DNA of 64,000 nucleotides from JBBRRP01 sp964609655. Lineage in GTDB: Bacteria > Myxococcota_A > Polyangia > Polyangiales > Polyangiaceae. Shown one piece after another: positions 15,903 to 24,420 of this stretch (positions within the stretch are counted from its first letter, which is position 1; each line of letters begins with the position of its first letter). A program made the position numbers and the translations under genes. Where the stretch lies: positions 13,165-77,164 of the forward strand of contig CAZSUA010000002.1 of the NCBI GenBank assembly GCA_964609655.1. Direction: 5' to 3'. The notes under the pieces were generated by a model. It saw only the letters and a list, made by a program, of their open reading frames with translations. It had not been told where the DNA came from and ran no database searches.

Positions 15903-16790
15903 TCATCCAAAACGGCCGGTGATGTAGTCTTCAGTGCGCCGCTGCGTGGGATGGGTAAATATAGCATCCGTCTTGCCAAACTCGACAACTTCCCCGAGAT
16001 AGAAAAACGCGGTGTAGTTGGCCACTCGCGCTGCCTGCTGCATATTGTGGGTCACAATCACGATGGTGTAGTCCGCGCGCAGCTCGTGAATGAGCTCTTC
16101 CACCCGTGCTGTAGCAATCGGATCCAGTGCCGAGCACGGCTCATCCATCAAAATGACCTCGGGCTCCATGGCAAGCGAGCGAGCGATGCAGAGGCGCTGC
16201 TGCTGCCCACCGGATAGGCTCGTCCCGGCCCGATCCAAGCCGTCTTTGACCTCATCCCAGAGTGCGACCTGGTGTAGGGCTCGTTCCACCCGACTTTCAG
16301 CGTCGTCGACACGCATGCCATTCAGGCGGAGGCCCGCTAAAACATTGTCGCGGATAGACATGGTGGGGAACGGATTGGGCTTCTGAAACACCATCCCGAC
16401 TCGCCGGCGCAGTCGCACCGGATCGATATCGCGCCCGTAGACGTTTAGCCCATCCAACGTCACTTCACCGGAGACGTGGGCGTTCGGTACCACTTCATGC
16501 ATGCGATTCAGACAGCGAATGAACGTCGACTTTCCGCAGCCGGAGGGTCCGATAATGGCGGTGACCTTTTTTTCCAGGATGGGGAGTGCGATGCCTTTGA
16601 GTACCTGAGATTTTCCGAAATAAGCGCTCAGCTTCTCGGCGTGCATCTTGGTGTTTGCCTTGGTACTGAGCGCGATTTCAGCCGTCGATGGGCTTCGGCC
16701 TTCGGAAGCACTCGGACTCGACTTGCCTTCAGCAGCCCCGCGTGAAACGGCAGGCATGGAGGCGTCGGGGGGCTCTAGGAACGGGCTCAT
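15903..16790 (-). CDS. pstB: Phosphate ABC transporter ATP-binding protein PstB
   Basis: The ATPase of the high-affinity phosphate importer. Walker A is GPSGCGKST, the signature LSGGQQQRLCIARSL, Walker B VILMDEPCSALD, and the switch His lies in IVTHNMQQA. The PstB-specific phrases FQKPNPFPTMSIRDNV and FYLGEVVEFG are present. ATG 16790 overlaps the pstA stop by one base (TAATG) and gives 295 residues. Its first 45 are a Pro/Ser-rich extension absent from most PstB proteins, and the conserved part begins at MHAEKLSAYFGKSQVL. A shorter start at residue 12 (MPAVSRG) is possible. Confidence 0.95.
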   Translation of the reverse strand: MSPFLEPPDASMPAVSRGAAEGKSSPSASEGRSPSTAEIALSTKANTKMHAEKLSAYFGKSQVLKGIALPILEKKVTAIIGPSGCGKSTFIRCLNRMHEVVPNAHVSGEVTLDGLNVYGRDIDPVRLRRRVGMVFQKPNPFPTMSIRDNVLAGLRLNGMRVDDAESRVERALHQVALWDEVKDGLDRAGTSLSGGQQQRLCIARSLAMEPEVILMDEPCSALDPIATARVEELIHELRADYTIVIVTHNMQQAARVANYTAFFYLGEVVEFGKTDAIFTHPTQRRTEDYITGRFG

Positions 16791-17641
16791 TATTTTTTTA
16801 CTCGATTTCGCACGAGAACCCGTGCTGCGATATTGAGGATCAACACCAGGCTTACCAGGACAAGCGCAGCTGCCCAGGCCTGACGATGCCAATCCTCAAA
16901 AGGTGAAACGGCGTAGGTGTAGATCTGCACCGGCAGCGAGGCAGTCGGTTCGTTCCAGCTGTCAGACCAGAATCGGTTGCTGAACGCTGTGAAGAGAAGG
17001 GGCGCAGTCTCGCCGGCGACACGGGCCACTGCCAGCATGATGCCGACGGCTATCCCGGGCGCGGCGGTGCGAAGCATCACGCGCAGCGTGGCTCGCCATT
17101 TCGGCACACCCAGCCCGAGCGCAGCTTCACGCAGCGATTCGGGCACGAGCCGCAGCAGCTCTTCGGTAGTGCGCGTGACGGTTGGCAGCATGATCACCGC
17201 CAGGGCAAGCGCTCCGGCGAACGCCGAGAAGGTCTTTGAGGCCAGCACCACCAGCGAATACACGAAGATCCCAACCGTAATCGAGGGAATGCCGGACAAT
17301 ACATCGGCCGAAAAGCGAACCACCGAACCCGTGCGCGTCTGGCCAAACTCCGCCAAGTAGACACCCGCCAAAACGCCCGGAGGGATCCCCATCACTGATG
17401 CCAGGCCGACAAGCTTGAGAGTACCGACAATCGCGTTGGCCATGCCACCACCGGTTTCACCCACCGGCTTTGGGAGCTGCGTGAAGAAGTCCAAGTTAAT
17501 GCCCTGGATGCCGCGCGCGGCCACGTAATAGAGGATGCCAAACAGCGGCACCAGCGCGATGATCGTCGCCAAAACGCACGACGCACTGAACGCTCTATCA
17601 GTGAACTTGCGCAGGGCGTGCCGTTCGCCAGAAAGACTCAT
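16790..17641 (-). CDS. pstA: Phosphate ABC transporter permease PstA
   Basis: An inner-membrane permease subunit of 283 residues with about six transmembrane helices. It has the PstA pattern FDFFTQLPKPVGETGGGMANAIVGTLKLV near the first periplasmic loop and the EAALGLGVPKWRATLRVMLRTAAPGI coupling motif (EAA-G) that docks onto PstB. ATG 17641 overlaps the pstC stop as ATGA, so the longer frame starting at 17677 is rejected. It overlaps pstB by one base. The tight coupling suggests balanced subunit synthesis. Confidence 0.95.
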   Translation of the reverse strand: MSLSGERHALRKFTDRAFSASCVLATIIALVPLFGILYYVAARGIQGINLDFFTQLPKPVGETGGGMANAIVGTLKLVGLASVMGIPPGVLAGVYLAEFGQTRTGSVVRFSADVLSGIPSITVGIFVYSLVVLASKTFSAFAGALALAVIMLPTVTRTTEELLRLVPESLREAALGLGVPKWRATLRVMLRTAAPGIAVGIMLAVARVAGETAPLLFTAFSNRFWSDSWNEPTASLPVQIYTYAVSPFEDWHRQAWAAALVLVSLVLILNIAARVLVRNRVKK

Positions 17642-18621
17642 AGTCGACCTCCCTCGGGTAAGCGCGCCACCCGCCACACCAAGGCGCGTGCGATGATGTT
17701 CAGGATCAAAGTGACCACAAACAGCAGAAAGCCGATCTCTGATAGGGCTGAAAGGTAGAGATCTCCCGTGGCCTCAGTGAACTCATTGGCGATGACACTG
17801 GCCATCGTGTACGAGGGCGCGAAGAGCGAACTGCTAATTTCGGGTCGATTGCCGATCACCATGGTGATGGCCATGGTTTCCCCGAGAGCGCGGCCGAGCC
17901 CGAGAATGCTCGCACCGACCAGTCCGGAGCGAGCAAAGGGTAGGATGACGGTTCGCAGCGTTTCCCAGCGCGTCGCACCTAGCGCATACGAACCTTCCCG
18001 GAGCGCACCTGGAACGGCATTCAGCACTTCACGGCAGACGGCCGAAATCGTGGGAGTGATCATGATGGCGAGGATCACGGCACCCGTCAGCATTCCGAAC
18101 CCTTGGCTCGGCCCTTGGAATAGCGGCAAGAAACCTAAAGTGCTCGCCAGTGCAGGCTCCACGACTTCGCGCATCCATGGCGCGAGCGCAAAGATCCCCC
18201 AAAGGCCGTAAACAACACTCGGAACCGCTGCGAGCAATTCAATCAGAAACGCAACCGGATTCTTCAGCCAAGCGGGACATAGCTCCGTCAAAAAAACGGC
18301 GATTCCCAACGAGATTGGGACGGCGAGCGACAGTGCCAGGAGCGAAGATACCACTGTCCCAAAGATGAAAGGCAGCGCTCCGAACTGATCCTGGATCGGA
18401 TTCCAAGCATTCGAGGTGATGAAACCCAATCCGAAAGCCTGCAGGCTCAAGCGGGACGCCTTCAACATCTGCAATGCCATGCCGCCAAGAATAGCGACCA
18501 CGCACAACCCAAACAGGAGCGTGAGTGCACGAAAAATGGCGTCACCCCAATTCACCTCAGACCCGAATGGCTTGAGCCACTTGGGTCGGGATCTGACAAG
18601 AGATTGGGGCTGACTCGCCAT
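17638..18621 (-). CDS. pstC: Phosphate ABC transporter permease PstC
   Basis: An inner-membrane permease partner of PstA. It has 327 residues and about six transmembrane helices. Characteristic PstC segments are FITSNAWNPIQDQFGALPFIFGTVVSSLLAL, ELLAAVPSVVYGLWGIF and the coupling motif EGSYALGATRWETLRTVILPFARSGLVG. The N-terminal 30 residues are cytoplasmic and basic. It lies 24 bases downstream of pstS and overlaps pstA by four bases. Confidence 0.95.
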   Translation of the reverse strand: MASQPQSLVRSRPKWLKPFGSEVNWGDAIFRALTLLFGLCVVAILGGMALQMLKASRLSLQAFGLGFITSNAWNPIQDQFGALPFIFGTVVSSLLALSLAVPISLGIAVFLTELCPAWLKNPVAFLIELLAAVPSVVYGLWGIFALAPWMREVVEPALASTLGFLPLFQGPSQGFGMLTGAVILAIMITPTISAVCREVLNAVPGALREGSYALGATRWETLRTVILPFARSGLVGASILGLGRALGETMAITMVIGNRPEISSSLFAPSYTMASVIANEFTEATGDLYLSALSEIGFLLFVVTLILNIIARALVWRVARLPEGGRL

Positions 18622-18645
18622 GGGTTGGTTCGCTCGGCTGCTCGC

Positions 18646-19731
18646 TTAGGGGGCGGTGAGCAGGGCTTTTCCTCCGGATTTTAGCTCCTTCAGACGCGTC
18701 TCAAGCTTGGCGACGACGCGCGCTGGAAGAGGCGCATAGTGGAGTGCGGGGGCAAACTTTTGTCCGTCGTGGATCGCCCACCACAAGAACTCACTGAGAC
18801 TCTGAGCCTTCGCCTTGTCGGGAGTATCTTCATACACCAGCAGGTAGCTGTAGGAGCTGATGGGGTACGCCTTGGGAGCCGCGGAGTTCACCAGCGAGGC
18901 GTGCAACGAATCGGGAAGCTCAACGCCTTCAGCTGCGGCACTCACGCCCTCGACGCTTGGGGAAACAAAGTCACCGGACGGTACTTTCAGGGCCGCCATG
19001 GAGAGGCCCGTTTGCTTCGCGTAGGCAAGCTCGACGTAGCCTATTGCACCGGGAGTTGTGCGAACTTGCCCCGCGACGCCTTCGTTGCCCTTGGCGCCAA
19101 GTCCGGTAGGCCACTTGACGCTCTTGCCCACCCCCACTTTTTCCTTCCATTCCGGGCTGACAACGCCCAAATAGTCCGTAAAAACCGCGGTAGTGCCGCT
19201 GCCATCGCTTCGCGCGATCACGCGAATGTCCGACGCTGGAAGCTTAGCGCCTTCATTGATCTTACCAAGGCGCGCGTCGTTCCACTTGGTGATTTTGCCG
19301 AGGTAAATGTCCACCAAGATCTCCGAGGTGAGCTTGAGTGGGGCTGTGAGTTCAGGAACGTTGTAAACAACCACCACAGCGCCAATCGTCATCGGAAGAT
19401 GGAAGAGTTTGTGCGGTGCCTTTTTTTCCTCTTCGTCATTCATGGGAGCATCCGTGGCCCCAAAGTCGACAGTGCCCGCGATGACCTGCCGGATACCGCC
19501 CCCGGACCCAATGGACTGGTAGTTGATTTGAACGTCGGGCTTAACCTTACGATACTCGTCCATCAACTTCGAATAGAGCGGGTAAGGGAACGTCGCTCCT
19601 GCGCCGGTCAACTTGATCGGTGCGGCCTCGGCCGGCGCCGGCTTCTGCTCGGCCGGTGGCGCGGCCTTCGAGCAGCCAAACAGAGTCAGCGCCAAGGCAG
19701 CAAGCGTGATAAAATTGGATCGTCGAATCAT
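18646..19731 (-). CDS. pstS: Phosphate-binding lipoprotein PstS
   Basis: The periplasmic, membrane-tethered receptor of the Pst importer. The 361-residue product has the lipoprotein signal MIRRSNFITLAALALTLFGC and a mature part beginning with an Ala/Pro/Lys linker. The PstS fold is shown by LTGAGATFPYPLYSKLMDEYRK, then VQINYQSIGSGGGIRQVIAGTVDFGATDAPM, and RSDGSGTTAVFTDYLG; Ser and Thr of these loops bind phosphate. ATG 19731 has a strong AGGAGG ribosome site; the open frame running to 20079 is not coding upstream of it. A Pho box lies 57-75 bases upstream. This is the first gene of the operon. Confidence 0.95.
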   Translation of the reverse strand: MIRRSNFITLAALALTLFGCSKAAPPAEQKPAPAEAAPIKLTGAGATFPYPLYSKLMDEYRKVKPDVQINYQSIGSGGGIRQVIAGTVDFGATDAPMNDEEEKKAPHKLFHLPMTIGAVVVVYNVPELTAPLKLTSEILVDIYLGKITKWNDARLGKINEGAKLPASDIRVIARSDGSGTTAVFTDYLGVVSPEWKEKVGVGKSVKWPTGLGAKGNEGVAGQVRTTPGAIGYVELAYAKQTGLSMAALKVPSGDFVSPSVEGVSAAAEGVELPDSLHASLVNSAAPKAYPISSYSYLLVYEDTPDKAKAQSLSEFLWWAIHDGQKFAPALHYAPLPARVVAKLETRLKELKSGGKALLTAP

Positions 19732-19787
19732 AGGCCAACCTCCTATCAATAGGCGCCGTGGCCAGCATGGCCGAAGTGCAACAGCTA

Positions 19788-19806
19788 TGTGACGTTTTGG
19801 TGACAC
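19788..19806 (-). promoter_or_regulatory. Pho box upstream of pstS
   Basis: Read on the minus strand, TGTCACCAAAACGTCACAT contains two GTCAC-centred direct repeats with an 11-base period and an A-rich 4-base spacer. This is the architecture of the PhoB/PhoP box (two 7-base repeats separated by 4 bases, consensus CTGTCAT). It sits 57 to 75 bases before the pstS start on the correct strand, so phosphate-starvation induction of the operon is likely. Confidence 0.65.
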
Positions 19807-19900
19807 ACCTGGGCGTCCTAGATCCTCGGTTCTGGGCTGACAATGCTGTTTTGAGAACGCCCGCGAATCCTTCGGGAGGGGGGCTAGCAGCGGCTGTGAC

Positions 19901-20671
19901 TCAGCCGCGCCGAAATGAGTGGAGATGCTGGCGAAAGTAAGCCGTCCAGCCTTCTTTCGGGTAATCTGCATCGGGGAGGCCGTATGCTTCTGGCTGATGA
20001 GCGGGTAAATAGGCGGTGCCGAAAATCCAATCCCAGATCGCAAGCTTGGTGCCGAAGTTCTTGCCGGGGGCCGCGACATCCCGGGCGTGGTGCCAACGAT
20101 GCATCTCCGGACCGTTCAGCACGTACTGAAGCTTGCCGCTGCGAACATTGATGTTCGCGTGGATGTACATGCCCCAGACCGCGTCGAGCACACCCTTCGC
20201 CGCAATCACCTCGGGGGCTGCTCCGAGCAGCACCATCGGTGCGAACTCAATCGTTTGGTTGATCAAGATCTCAAGTGAATGGGAACGGGCACCCGACAGC
20301 CAATCCACGTCTTTCACCGAATGGTGCGCTTCATGCAAACGCCACAGAATGTCTGATTTGTGTTGCAAACGGTGAAAACAGTAGATGTAGAAATCATGGA
20401 CGACAAAGAAGAAGAGGAGCTGCAACCACATCGGCCAGGAGCTGACGAAGCCCCGCGGGATGAATGCTGCGTGGCTTTGGACCCCGTAAATGATCGCGCC
20501 GATGACCAAACTCAGAACATAACTCTGCGCGAGCGCGTAGCCTAAGAGATCGGTGAAGAGCCCGGGGCGAAAAAGACGTTGCTTGGGCTCGTAGGGGCTT
20601 CGGCGCTCCAATCCAATCAGAATCGCGGCGCCTGTTACGATCAGGCCCGCGCTGATGATACCGCTATTCAC
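19901..20671 (-). CDS. Sterol desaturase / fatty acid hydroxylase superfamily protein
   Basis: A di-iron membrane oxygenase of 256 residues with about four hydrophobic helices. The histidine clusters that bind the two irons are intact: HDFYIYCFHRLQH, LHEAHHS and EMHRWHHARD. Such enzymes hydroxylate or desaturate lipids in the inner membrane; the substrate cannot be told from sequence. It ends 169 bases before pstS and starts 46 bases after the neuB stop on the same strand, so it could be the last gene of the sugar operon or be separately expressed. Confidence 0.88.
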   Translation of the reverse strand: MNSGIISAGLIVTGAAILIGLERRSPYEPKQRLFRPGLFTDLLGYALAQSYVLSLVIGAIIYGVQSHAAFIPRGFVSSWPMWLQLLFFFVVHDFYIYCFHRLQHKSDILWRLHEAHHSVKDVDWLSGARSHSLEILINQTIEFAPMVLLGAAPEVIAAKGVLDAVWGMYIHANINVRSGKLQYVLNGPEMHRWHHARDVAAPGKNFGTKLAIWDWIFGTAYLPAHQPEAYGLPDADYPKEGWTAYFRQHLHSFRRG

Positions 20672-20717
20672 AGAGTCCCTCCGAGCAGTGTTTGCGCTGA
20701 TTCCAAGTTGCGATCCG

Positions 20718-21701
20718 TTAACGCTCGACGTGCTCGGTGGAAGCTACGCGCCGCAGCTTCTCACGATAGGGAATTTCGCTCTCGTAGACCCGCTTGATGC
20801 CGTCGCCACGCGCCTTCTCGATGTCTCGGATCTGAGCGACGAGCTTTTCCATTCCACCGAGCTCCACTGAGGCTGCGTGATCGGTGCCCCACATGGCCCG
20901 GTCGAGCGTGATGTGGCGTTCGACGAAAGTGGCGCCGATTGCCACCGCAGCCCAGGTGGGCGCGAGGCCCGTTTCGTGCCCCGAGTAACCGATCGGGCAG
21001 GTGGGATATCGGAGCTTCAAAGTCTGAATCATACGCAGATTGAGCTCCTCAACGGGGCATGGATAGGTCGAAGTTGAGTGAGCAATCAGAAGGTTATGAA
21101 GTCCCAAAGCCGACACGGCAGTGTGAACTTCGGCGGACGTAGACATTCCGGTTGAGAGGATAGCCGGCCGGCCGGTGGCCTTGATCCGTGACAAAAGGTC
21201 CATGTCGGTCACGGACGCTGAGGCGATTTTGTAACAGGGGGGCGCCAGCTTCTCGATGAAGTCCACTGATTCGTCATCCCAACATGATGCAAACCAATCG
21301 ATGCCCTCAACTCGACAGAATCGATCGAGCTCCCGGTACTGCGCCTCGTCGAACTCCATGCGGCGCTTGTAGTCGATGTACTTCATGCGACCCCAGGGCG
21401 TATCGCGCTGGATATCCCATTGGCCGCGGGGCACGCATGTTTCGGGGGTGCGCTTCTGAAACTTCACGGCATCGCAGCCGGCACGTTTCGCGCCTGAAAT
21501 CAGCCGTTTTGCGATTTCGATATCGCCATTGTGATTGATCCCGATTTCGGCAATCACATAAACCGGCTCATCTTCGCCCACGCTACGATTGCCAATTCTG
21601 ACACTAGGATGCAGCTTGTTTGGCTCTGGCAAGCGAGCCCGCATGACTGGGTGGCGGACCATCTCATCCAACATTTGGCTTGTCACTTGGCTTGTTGTCA
21701 T
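20718..21701 (-). CDS. neuB: NeuB-family nonulosonate synthase without C-terminal SAF domain
   Basis: Condenses phosphoenolpyruvate with a hexosamine or hexose-derived substrate to form a sialic-acid-like nonulosonate. The TIM-barrel core is clear: VYVIAEIGINHNGDIEIAKRLI, then CDAVKFQKR, YKIASASVTDMDLL, ILSTGMSTSAEV, IGYSGHETGL and GATFVERHITLDRAMWGTDHAASVE. The protein has 327 residues and stops right after IPYREKLRRVAS, where the antifreeze-like SAF lid of canonical NeuB (about 346 residues) would begin. It also has about 40 extra N-terminal residues. The ATG at 21701 overlaps the upstream phosphatase stop as ATGA. SAF loss plus a coupled phosphatase suggests a sugar-9-phosphate-type route, as in KDN synthesis. 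Confidence 0.88.
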   Translation of the reverse strand: MTTSQVTSQMLDEMVRHPVMRARLPEPNKLHPSVRIGNRSVGEDEPVYVIAEIGINHNGDIEIAKRLISGAKRAGCDAVKFQKRTPETCVPRGQWDIQRDTPWGRMKYIDYKRRMEFDEAQYRELDRFCRVEGIDWFASCWDDESVDFIEKLAPPCYKIASASVTDMDLLSRIKATGRPAILSTGMSTSAEVHTAVSALGLHNLLIAHSTSTYPCPVEELNLRMIQTLKLRYPTCPIGYSGHETGLAPTWAAVAIGATFVERHITLDRAMWGTDHAASVELGGMEKLVAQIRDIEKARGDGIKRVYESEIPYREKLRRVASTEHVER

Positions 21702-22228
21702 GTGTGCAACTCCTGTCTCAAACTTAAGATCCAATCGGCGAACTCTCGGAAAGCACCTTCGCCACCTTTGCGGTGGGTTAATTTATGCACGATACGTGCC
21801 ACCTCTGACACGGCATCGCTCGGCGCACCAACCAAACCGACTTCTTCAACAAGCTGCATGGCGCCGAGGTCGTTGACGTCGTCGCCAATATAGGCAACTT
21901 CGTCCAGTCGAAACTGGGCATCCTCGAGCAACTCGGGCAACTTGAGAGCCTTATCTTGAACTCCCATCCAGACCTGCGTGAGCGTCAGTTTGCGCGCACG
22001 ACGGATCGCAATCTGGCAATTTTCTCGTGAAAAATAGGCCGTTTCTATGCCCGCTTGACGGAGTAGCTCCGTGCCCATCCCGTCACGCAGGCTGAAGCGC
22101 TTTAGCTCCTCGCCCCGCTCGCTGTAATAGACCTGCGCCGGAGTGAGCACCCCATCGACATCGCTCACCACCAGGCGGATGCGCCGTGCGCGTGAACCAA
22201 GCTGCTCAGCTGAGAGCATTCTCACCAT
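21698..22228 (-). CDS. KdsC/YrbI-type HAD phosphatase
   Basis: A C0-class HAD phosphatase of about 176 residues. The nucleophile motif is LVVSDVDGVLTPAQVYYSERGEELKRFSLRDGMG (Asp nucleophile and Asp acid/base), the Lys motif lies near ARKLTLTQVWMGVQDK, and the acidic motif is VAYIGDDVNDLGAMQ. This is the family of Kdo-8-phosphate and KDN-9-phosphate phosphatases. Given translational coupling to the NeuB-like synthase, it most likely dephosphorylates that enzyme's product. ATG 22228 overlaps the SDR gene by 7 bases; 22237 and 22219 are alternative starts. Confidence 0.87.
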   Translation of the reverse strand: MVRMLSAEQLGSRARRIRLVVSDVDGVLTPAQVYYSERGEELKRFSLRDGMGTELLRQAGIETAYFSRENCQIAIRRARKLTLTQVWMGVQDKALKLPELLEDAQFRLDEVAYIGDDVNDLGAMQLVEEVGLVGAPSDAVSEVARIVHKLTHRKGGEGAFREFADWILSLRQELHT

Positions 22229-23037
22229 GCGGTCCAACCCCCGTCGACCACCAAATTCGCTCCCGTCATGTACGAAGATGCGTCGCTCGCCAAGAAAACC
22301 AGTGCGCCCCGATAGTCCCCCTTATCAGCCATCCGTTGCAGCGGCACGCGAGAAGAGTAGTTTGTTTGAAAATCTTCGTCCTGTGCGTTCTGTACACCGC
22401 CCGGCGACAGCGAATTCGCGCGAACGCCGCTCGCTCCGTAGTAAGACGCCAAGAATCGAGTGAGCTGCAAAAGACCCGCTTTGGATACTGGGTACGCTGG
22501 AGACTTGAAGAAGCGCTGTTTCCCCTCGCGATCCAGGTAAAGGTTCTGTTGTGGAGCAACCAGCCCGTAGGTGGAGGCGATGTTGATGATGCTGCCTCTC
22601 TTCTGCGCTGCCATGCGGGGGGCGATGCTTTGACAGCACAAAAAGGCGCCCGTCAGGTTTACACGCAGCAGCTTTTCCCAGGATTCTAGCGGATAGTTTT
22701 CAAAGCGGCTGAGCTCAAGGGCGAGCTTTGGCGACTCCACTTTATCATCAATGGCGGCGTTATTCACCAGGATGTCCACCCGGTCAAAGCGCTTCAAAAC
22801 GTCCGCTGTCATAGCCGCAACGGACTCCGCGGCTCCGACATCGACCCCTACCCCAAACGCCCGCCCTTCATACGCCTCCGCAAGTTCTCCGGCGTAAGTG
22901 GTCGTTGCTGCATGGTCCAGGTCAGCCACCACGACGCTGGCACCAGCTTCAAGCAGGGCAGAACAGTGTTCCCTTCCCAAGAGCCCCATCGCGCCGGTGA
23001 CGATGGCTACACGATCTTTAAGGTCAAACGGTGTCAT
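22222..23037 (-). CDS. Short-chain dehydrogenase/reductase in nonulosonate operon
   Basis: A 271-residue SDR. It has the NAD(P) motif VTGAMGLLGREH (TGxxxGxG; Glu follows), NNAA at the end of strand 4, and the catalytic Ser-Tyr-Lys set in NIASTYG and YPVSKAGLLQL. The C-terminal PGGVQNAQDEDF and FLASDASSYMTGANLVVDGGW are typical of classical SDRs that reduce or oxidise sugars. It probably modifies the nonulosonate or its precursor. It overlaps the phosphatase gene and follows the aminotransferase gene by 62 bases. Confidence 0.85.
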   Translation of the reverse strand: MTPFDLKDRVAIVTGAMGLLGREHCSALLEAGASVVVADLDHAATTTYAGELAEAYEGRAFGVGVDVGAAESVAAMTADVLKRFDRVDILVNNAAIDDKVESPKLALELSRFENYPLESWEKLLRVNLTGAFLCCQSIAPRMAAQKRGSIINIASTYGLVAPQQNLYLDREGKQRFFKSPAYPVSKAGLLQLTRFLASYYGASGVRANSLSPGGVQNAQDEDFQTNYSSRVPLQRMADKGDYRGALVFLASDASSYMTGANLVVDGGWTAW

Positions 23038-23099
23038 GCAGCTGGTGAACGGGATGTTGGCTTAACAAAGTGACAGGAGCAAGGAGTTATCGCGACAAG

Positions 23100-24404
23100 C
23101 TAACGAGTTTTACGAAACACGGGCTGGACAGGTTTCCCCATTATGTCCGACTCGAGCGTCCCCTCCCGGTGAGCACGCTCAAGCGAAGAGAGCGCCAACG
23201 CATAGGCAGAAAGAATGTGGTCAATGTCTTCGGGCTGGTGCGACAAGCTCATGTTGTGGAAGCCACTCCACAACACGCCATGGCGGATCAGTTCCTGCTG
23301 GATCAGCGACTTGGCAAGCAGCGGATCGATGGCAGTCTCGTCGAACGTGACCATACTGCGGCACGGTAGGCCCACGGCTCGGGTGAAATTCAGGCCTCGG
23401 CTCGCGGCGAGCTCATTATATCCCGTCTTTAGGCGTTCCCCCATCTGCGCCAGGTGCTCCGGCACGCGTTGGTCACGGAGCTCCAGAATGGTGGCTTTGG
23501 CTGCTGCGAGTGAAAGGGCCTCCCCACCAAAGGTTGTGTAAAAGAAGACATCATCTTCGAAGAGCTGCATCACGTCGCGTCGACCGCAGAGGACACTGAG
23601 AGGCATGCCGTTGGCGATCGCTTTGCTAAAGCAGGCTAGGTCCGCCTTCACATCGAAGTATTCTTGGGCGCCACCGATGGCGATCCGAAAGCCAGTCCAC
23701 ATCTCGTCGAAAATGAGCAGTGTACCGTTCTCGGTGCAGAGCCTGCGGAGCTCGGAGAGAAAGCCAGCTTGGGGCTGCTCGAACAATACGGGCTCGAGGA
23801 TCACGGCTGCCACGTCACCATCCAGCACGGCCTTCACCGAATCCAAGTCGTTGTACGTGAACTTCCGCGTTAACCCCTGAACTTCAACCGGTACACCACG
23901 GCTCCTCGGCGTCGTGCCGATGTACCAATCGTGCCAGCCATGGTACCCACAACAAGCCACCGCGCTGCGACCGGTGAAGGCGCGTGCAACCCGGACCGCT
24001 GCACTGGTTGCGTCGCAACCCGTCTTGCTAAAGCGCACCATTTCGGCTCCCGGAACGCATCCTTGGATGAGCTCCGCCACCTCGACTTCGAGTGGATGCA
24101 CGAGGGAAAAGGTGATCCCGTCCTCAAGCTGGGCACGCACCGCTGCGTCGACTCGATCATAGGCGTAGCCAAGGGAAACGGGGCCAACCGCCATGGTAAG
24201 GTCTATGAACTCGTTGCCATCAACATCCCAAACGCGACACCCTTTCCCACGACGCAGGAATTTGGGTGCGACGCCATCAACATACTGAGTCGCCCCCTTG
24301 GCAAGCGTTTGCGTTGCACCGGGTATGCACGCTTTCGCGCGTTCATACCACGCCTCGGAGTGGCTAATGTTAGGGAGTGGACTGTCGGAGCTAGGACGAT
24401 GCAT
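23100..24404 (-). CDS. Class III aminotransferase (glutamate-1-semialdehyde aminomutase-like)
   Basis: A PLP enzyme of 434 residues related to GSA aminomutase but sitting in a sugar operon, so probably a sugar or carbonyl aminotransferase. It has GATQTLAKGATQYVDGVAP, VDGNEFIDLTMAVGPVSLGYAY, CGYHGWHDWYIG (PLP stacking), the FDEMWTGFR Asp that contacts PLP nitrogen, and the Schiff-base Lys in ACFSKAIANGMPLS. ATG 24404 has an AAGGAT ribosome site; the frame extends upstream into the cytidylyltransferase gene and was not used. True haem-pathway HemL usually stands alone, whereas GSA-AM-like transaminases recur in NeuB and flagellin-glycan clusters. Confidence 0.84.
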   Translation of the reverse strand: MHRPSSDSPLPNISHSEAWYERAKACIPGATQTLAKGATQYVDGVAPKFLRRGKGCRVWDVDGNEFIDLTMAVGPVSLGYAYDRVDAAVRAQLEDGITFSLVHPLEVEVAELIQGCVPGAEMVRFSKTGCDATSAAVRVARAFTGRSAVACCGYHGWHDWYIGTTPRSRGVPVEVQGLTRKFTYNDLDSVKAVLDGDVAAVILEPVLFEQPQAGFLSELRRLCTENGTLLIFDEMWTGFRIAIGGAQEYFDVKADLACFSKAIANGMPLSVLCGRRDVMQLFEDDVFFYTTFGGEALSLAAAKATILELRDQRVPEHLAQMGERLKTGYNELAASRGLNFTRAVGLPCRSMVTFDETAIDPLLAKSLIQQELIRHGVLWSGFHNMSLSHQPEDIDHILSAYALALSSLERAHREGTLESDIMGKPVQPVFRKTR

Positions 24405-24420
24405 CTCGATCCTTCTTTGT

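Noticed and set aside
15903..16892. PstB start at 16892
   Set aside because: It would overlap pstA by over 100 bases; the TAATG junction at 16790 is far more natural.
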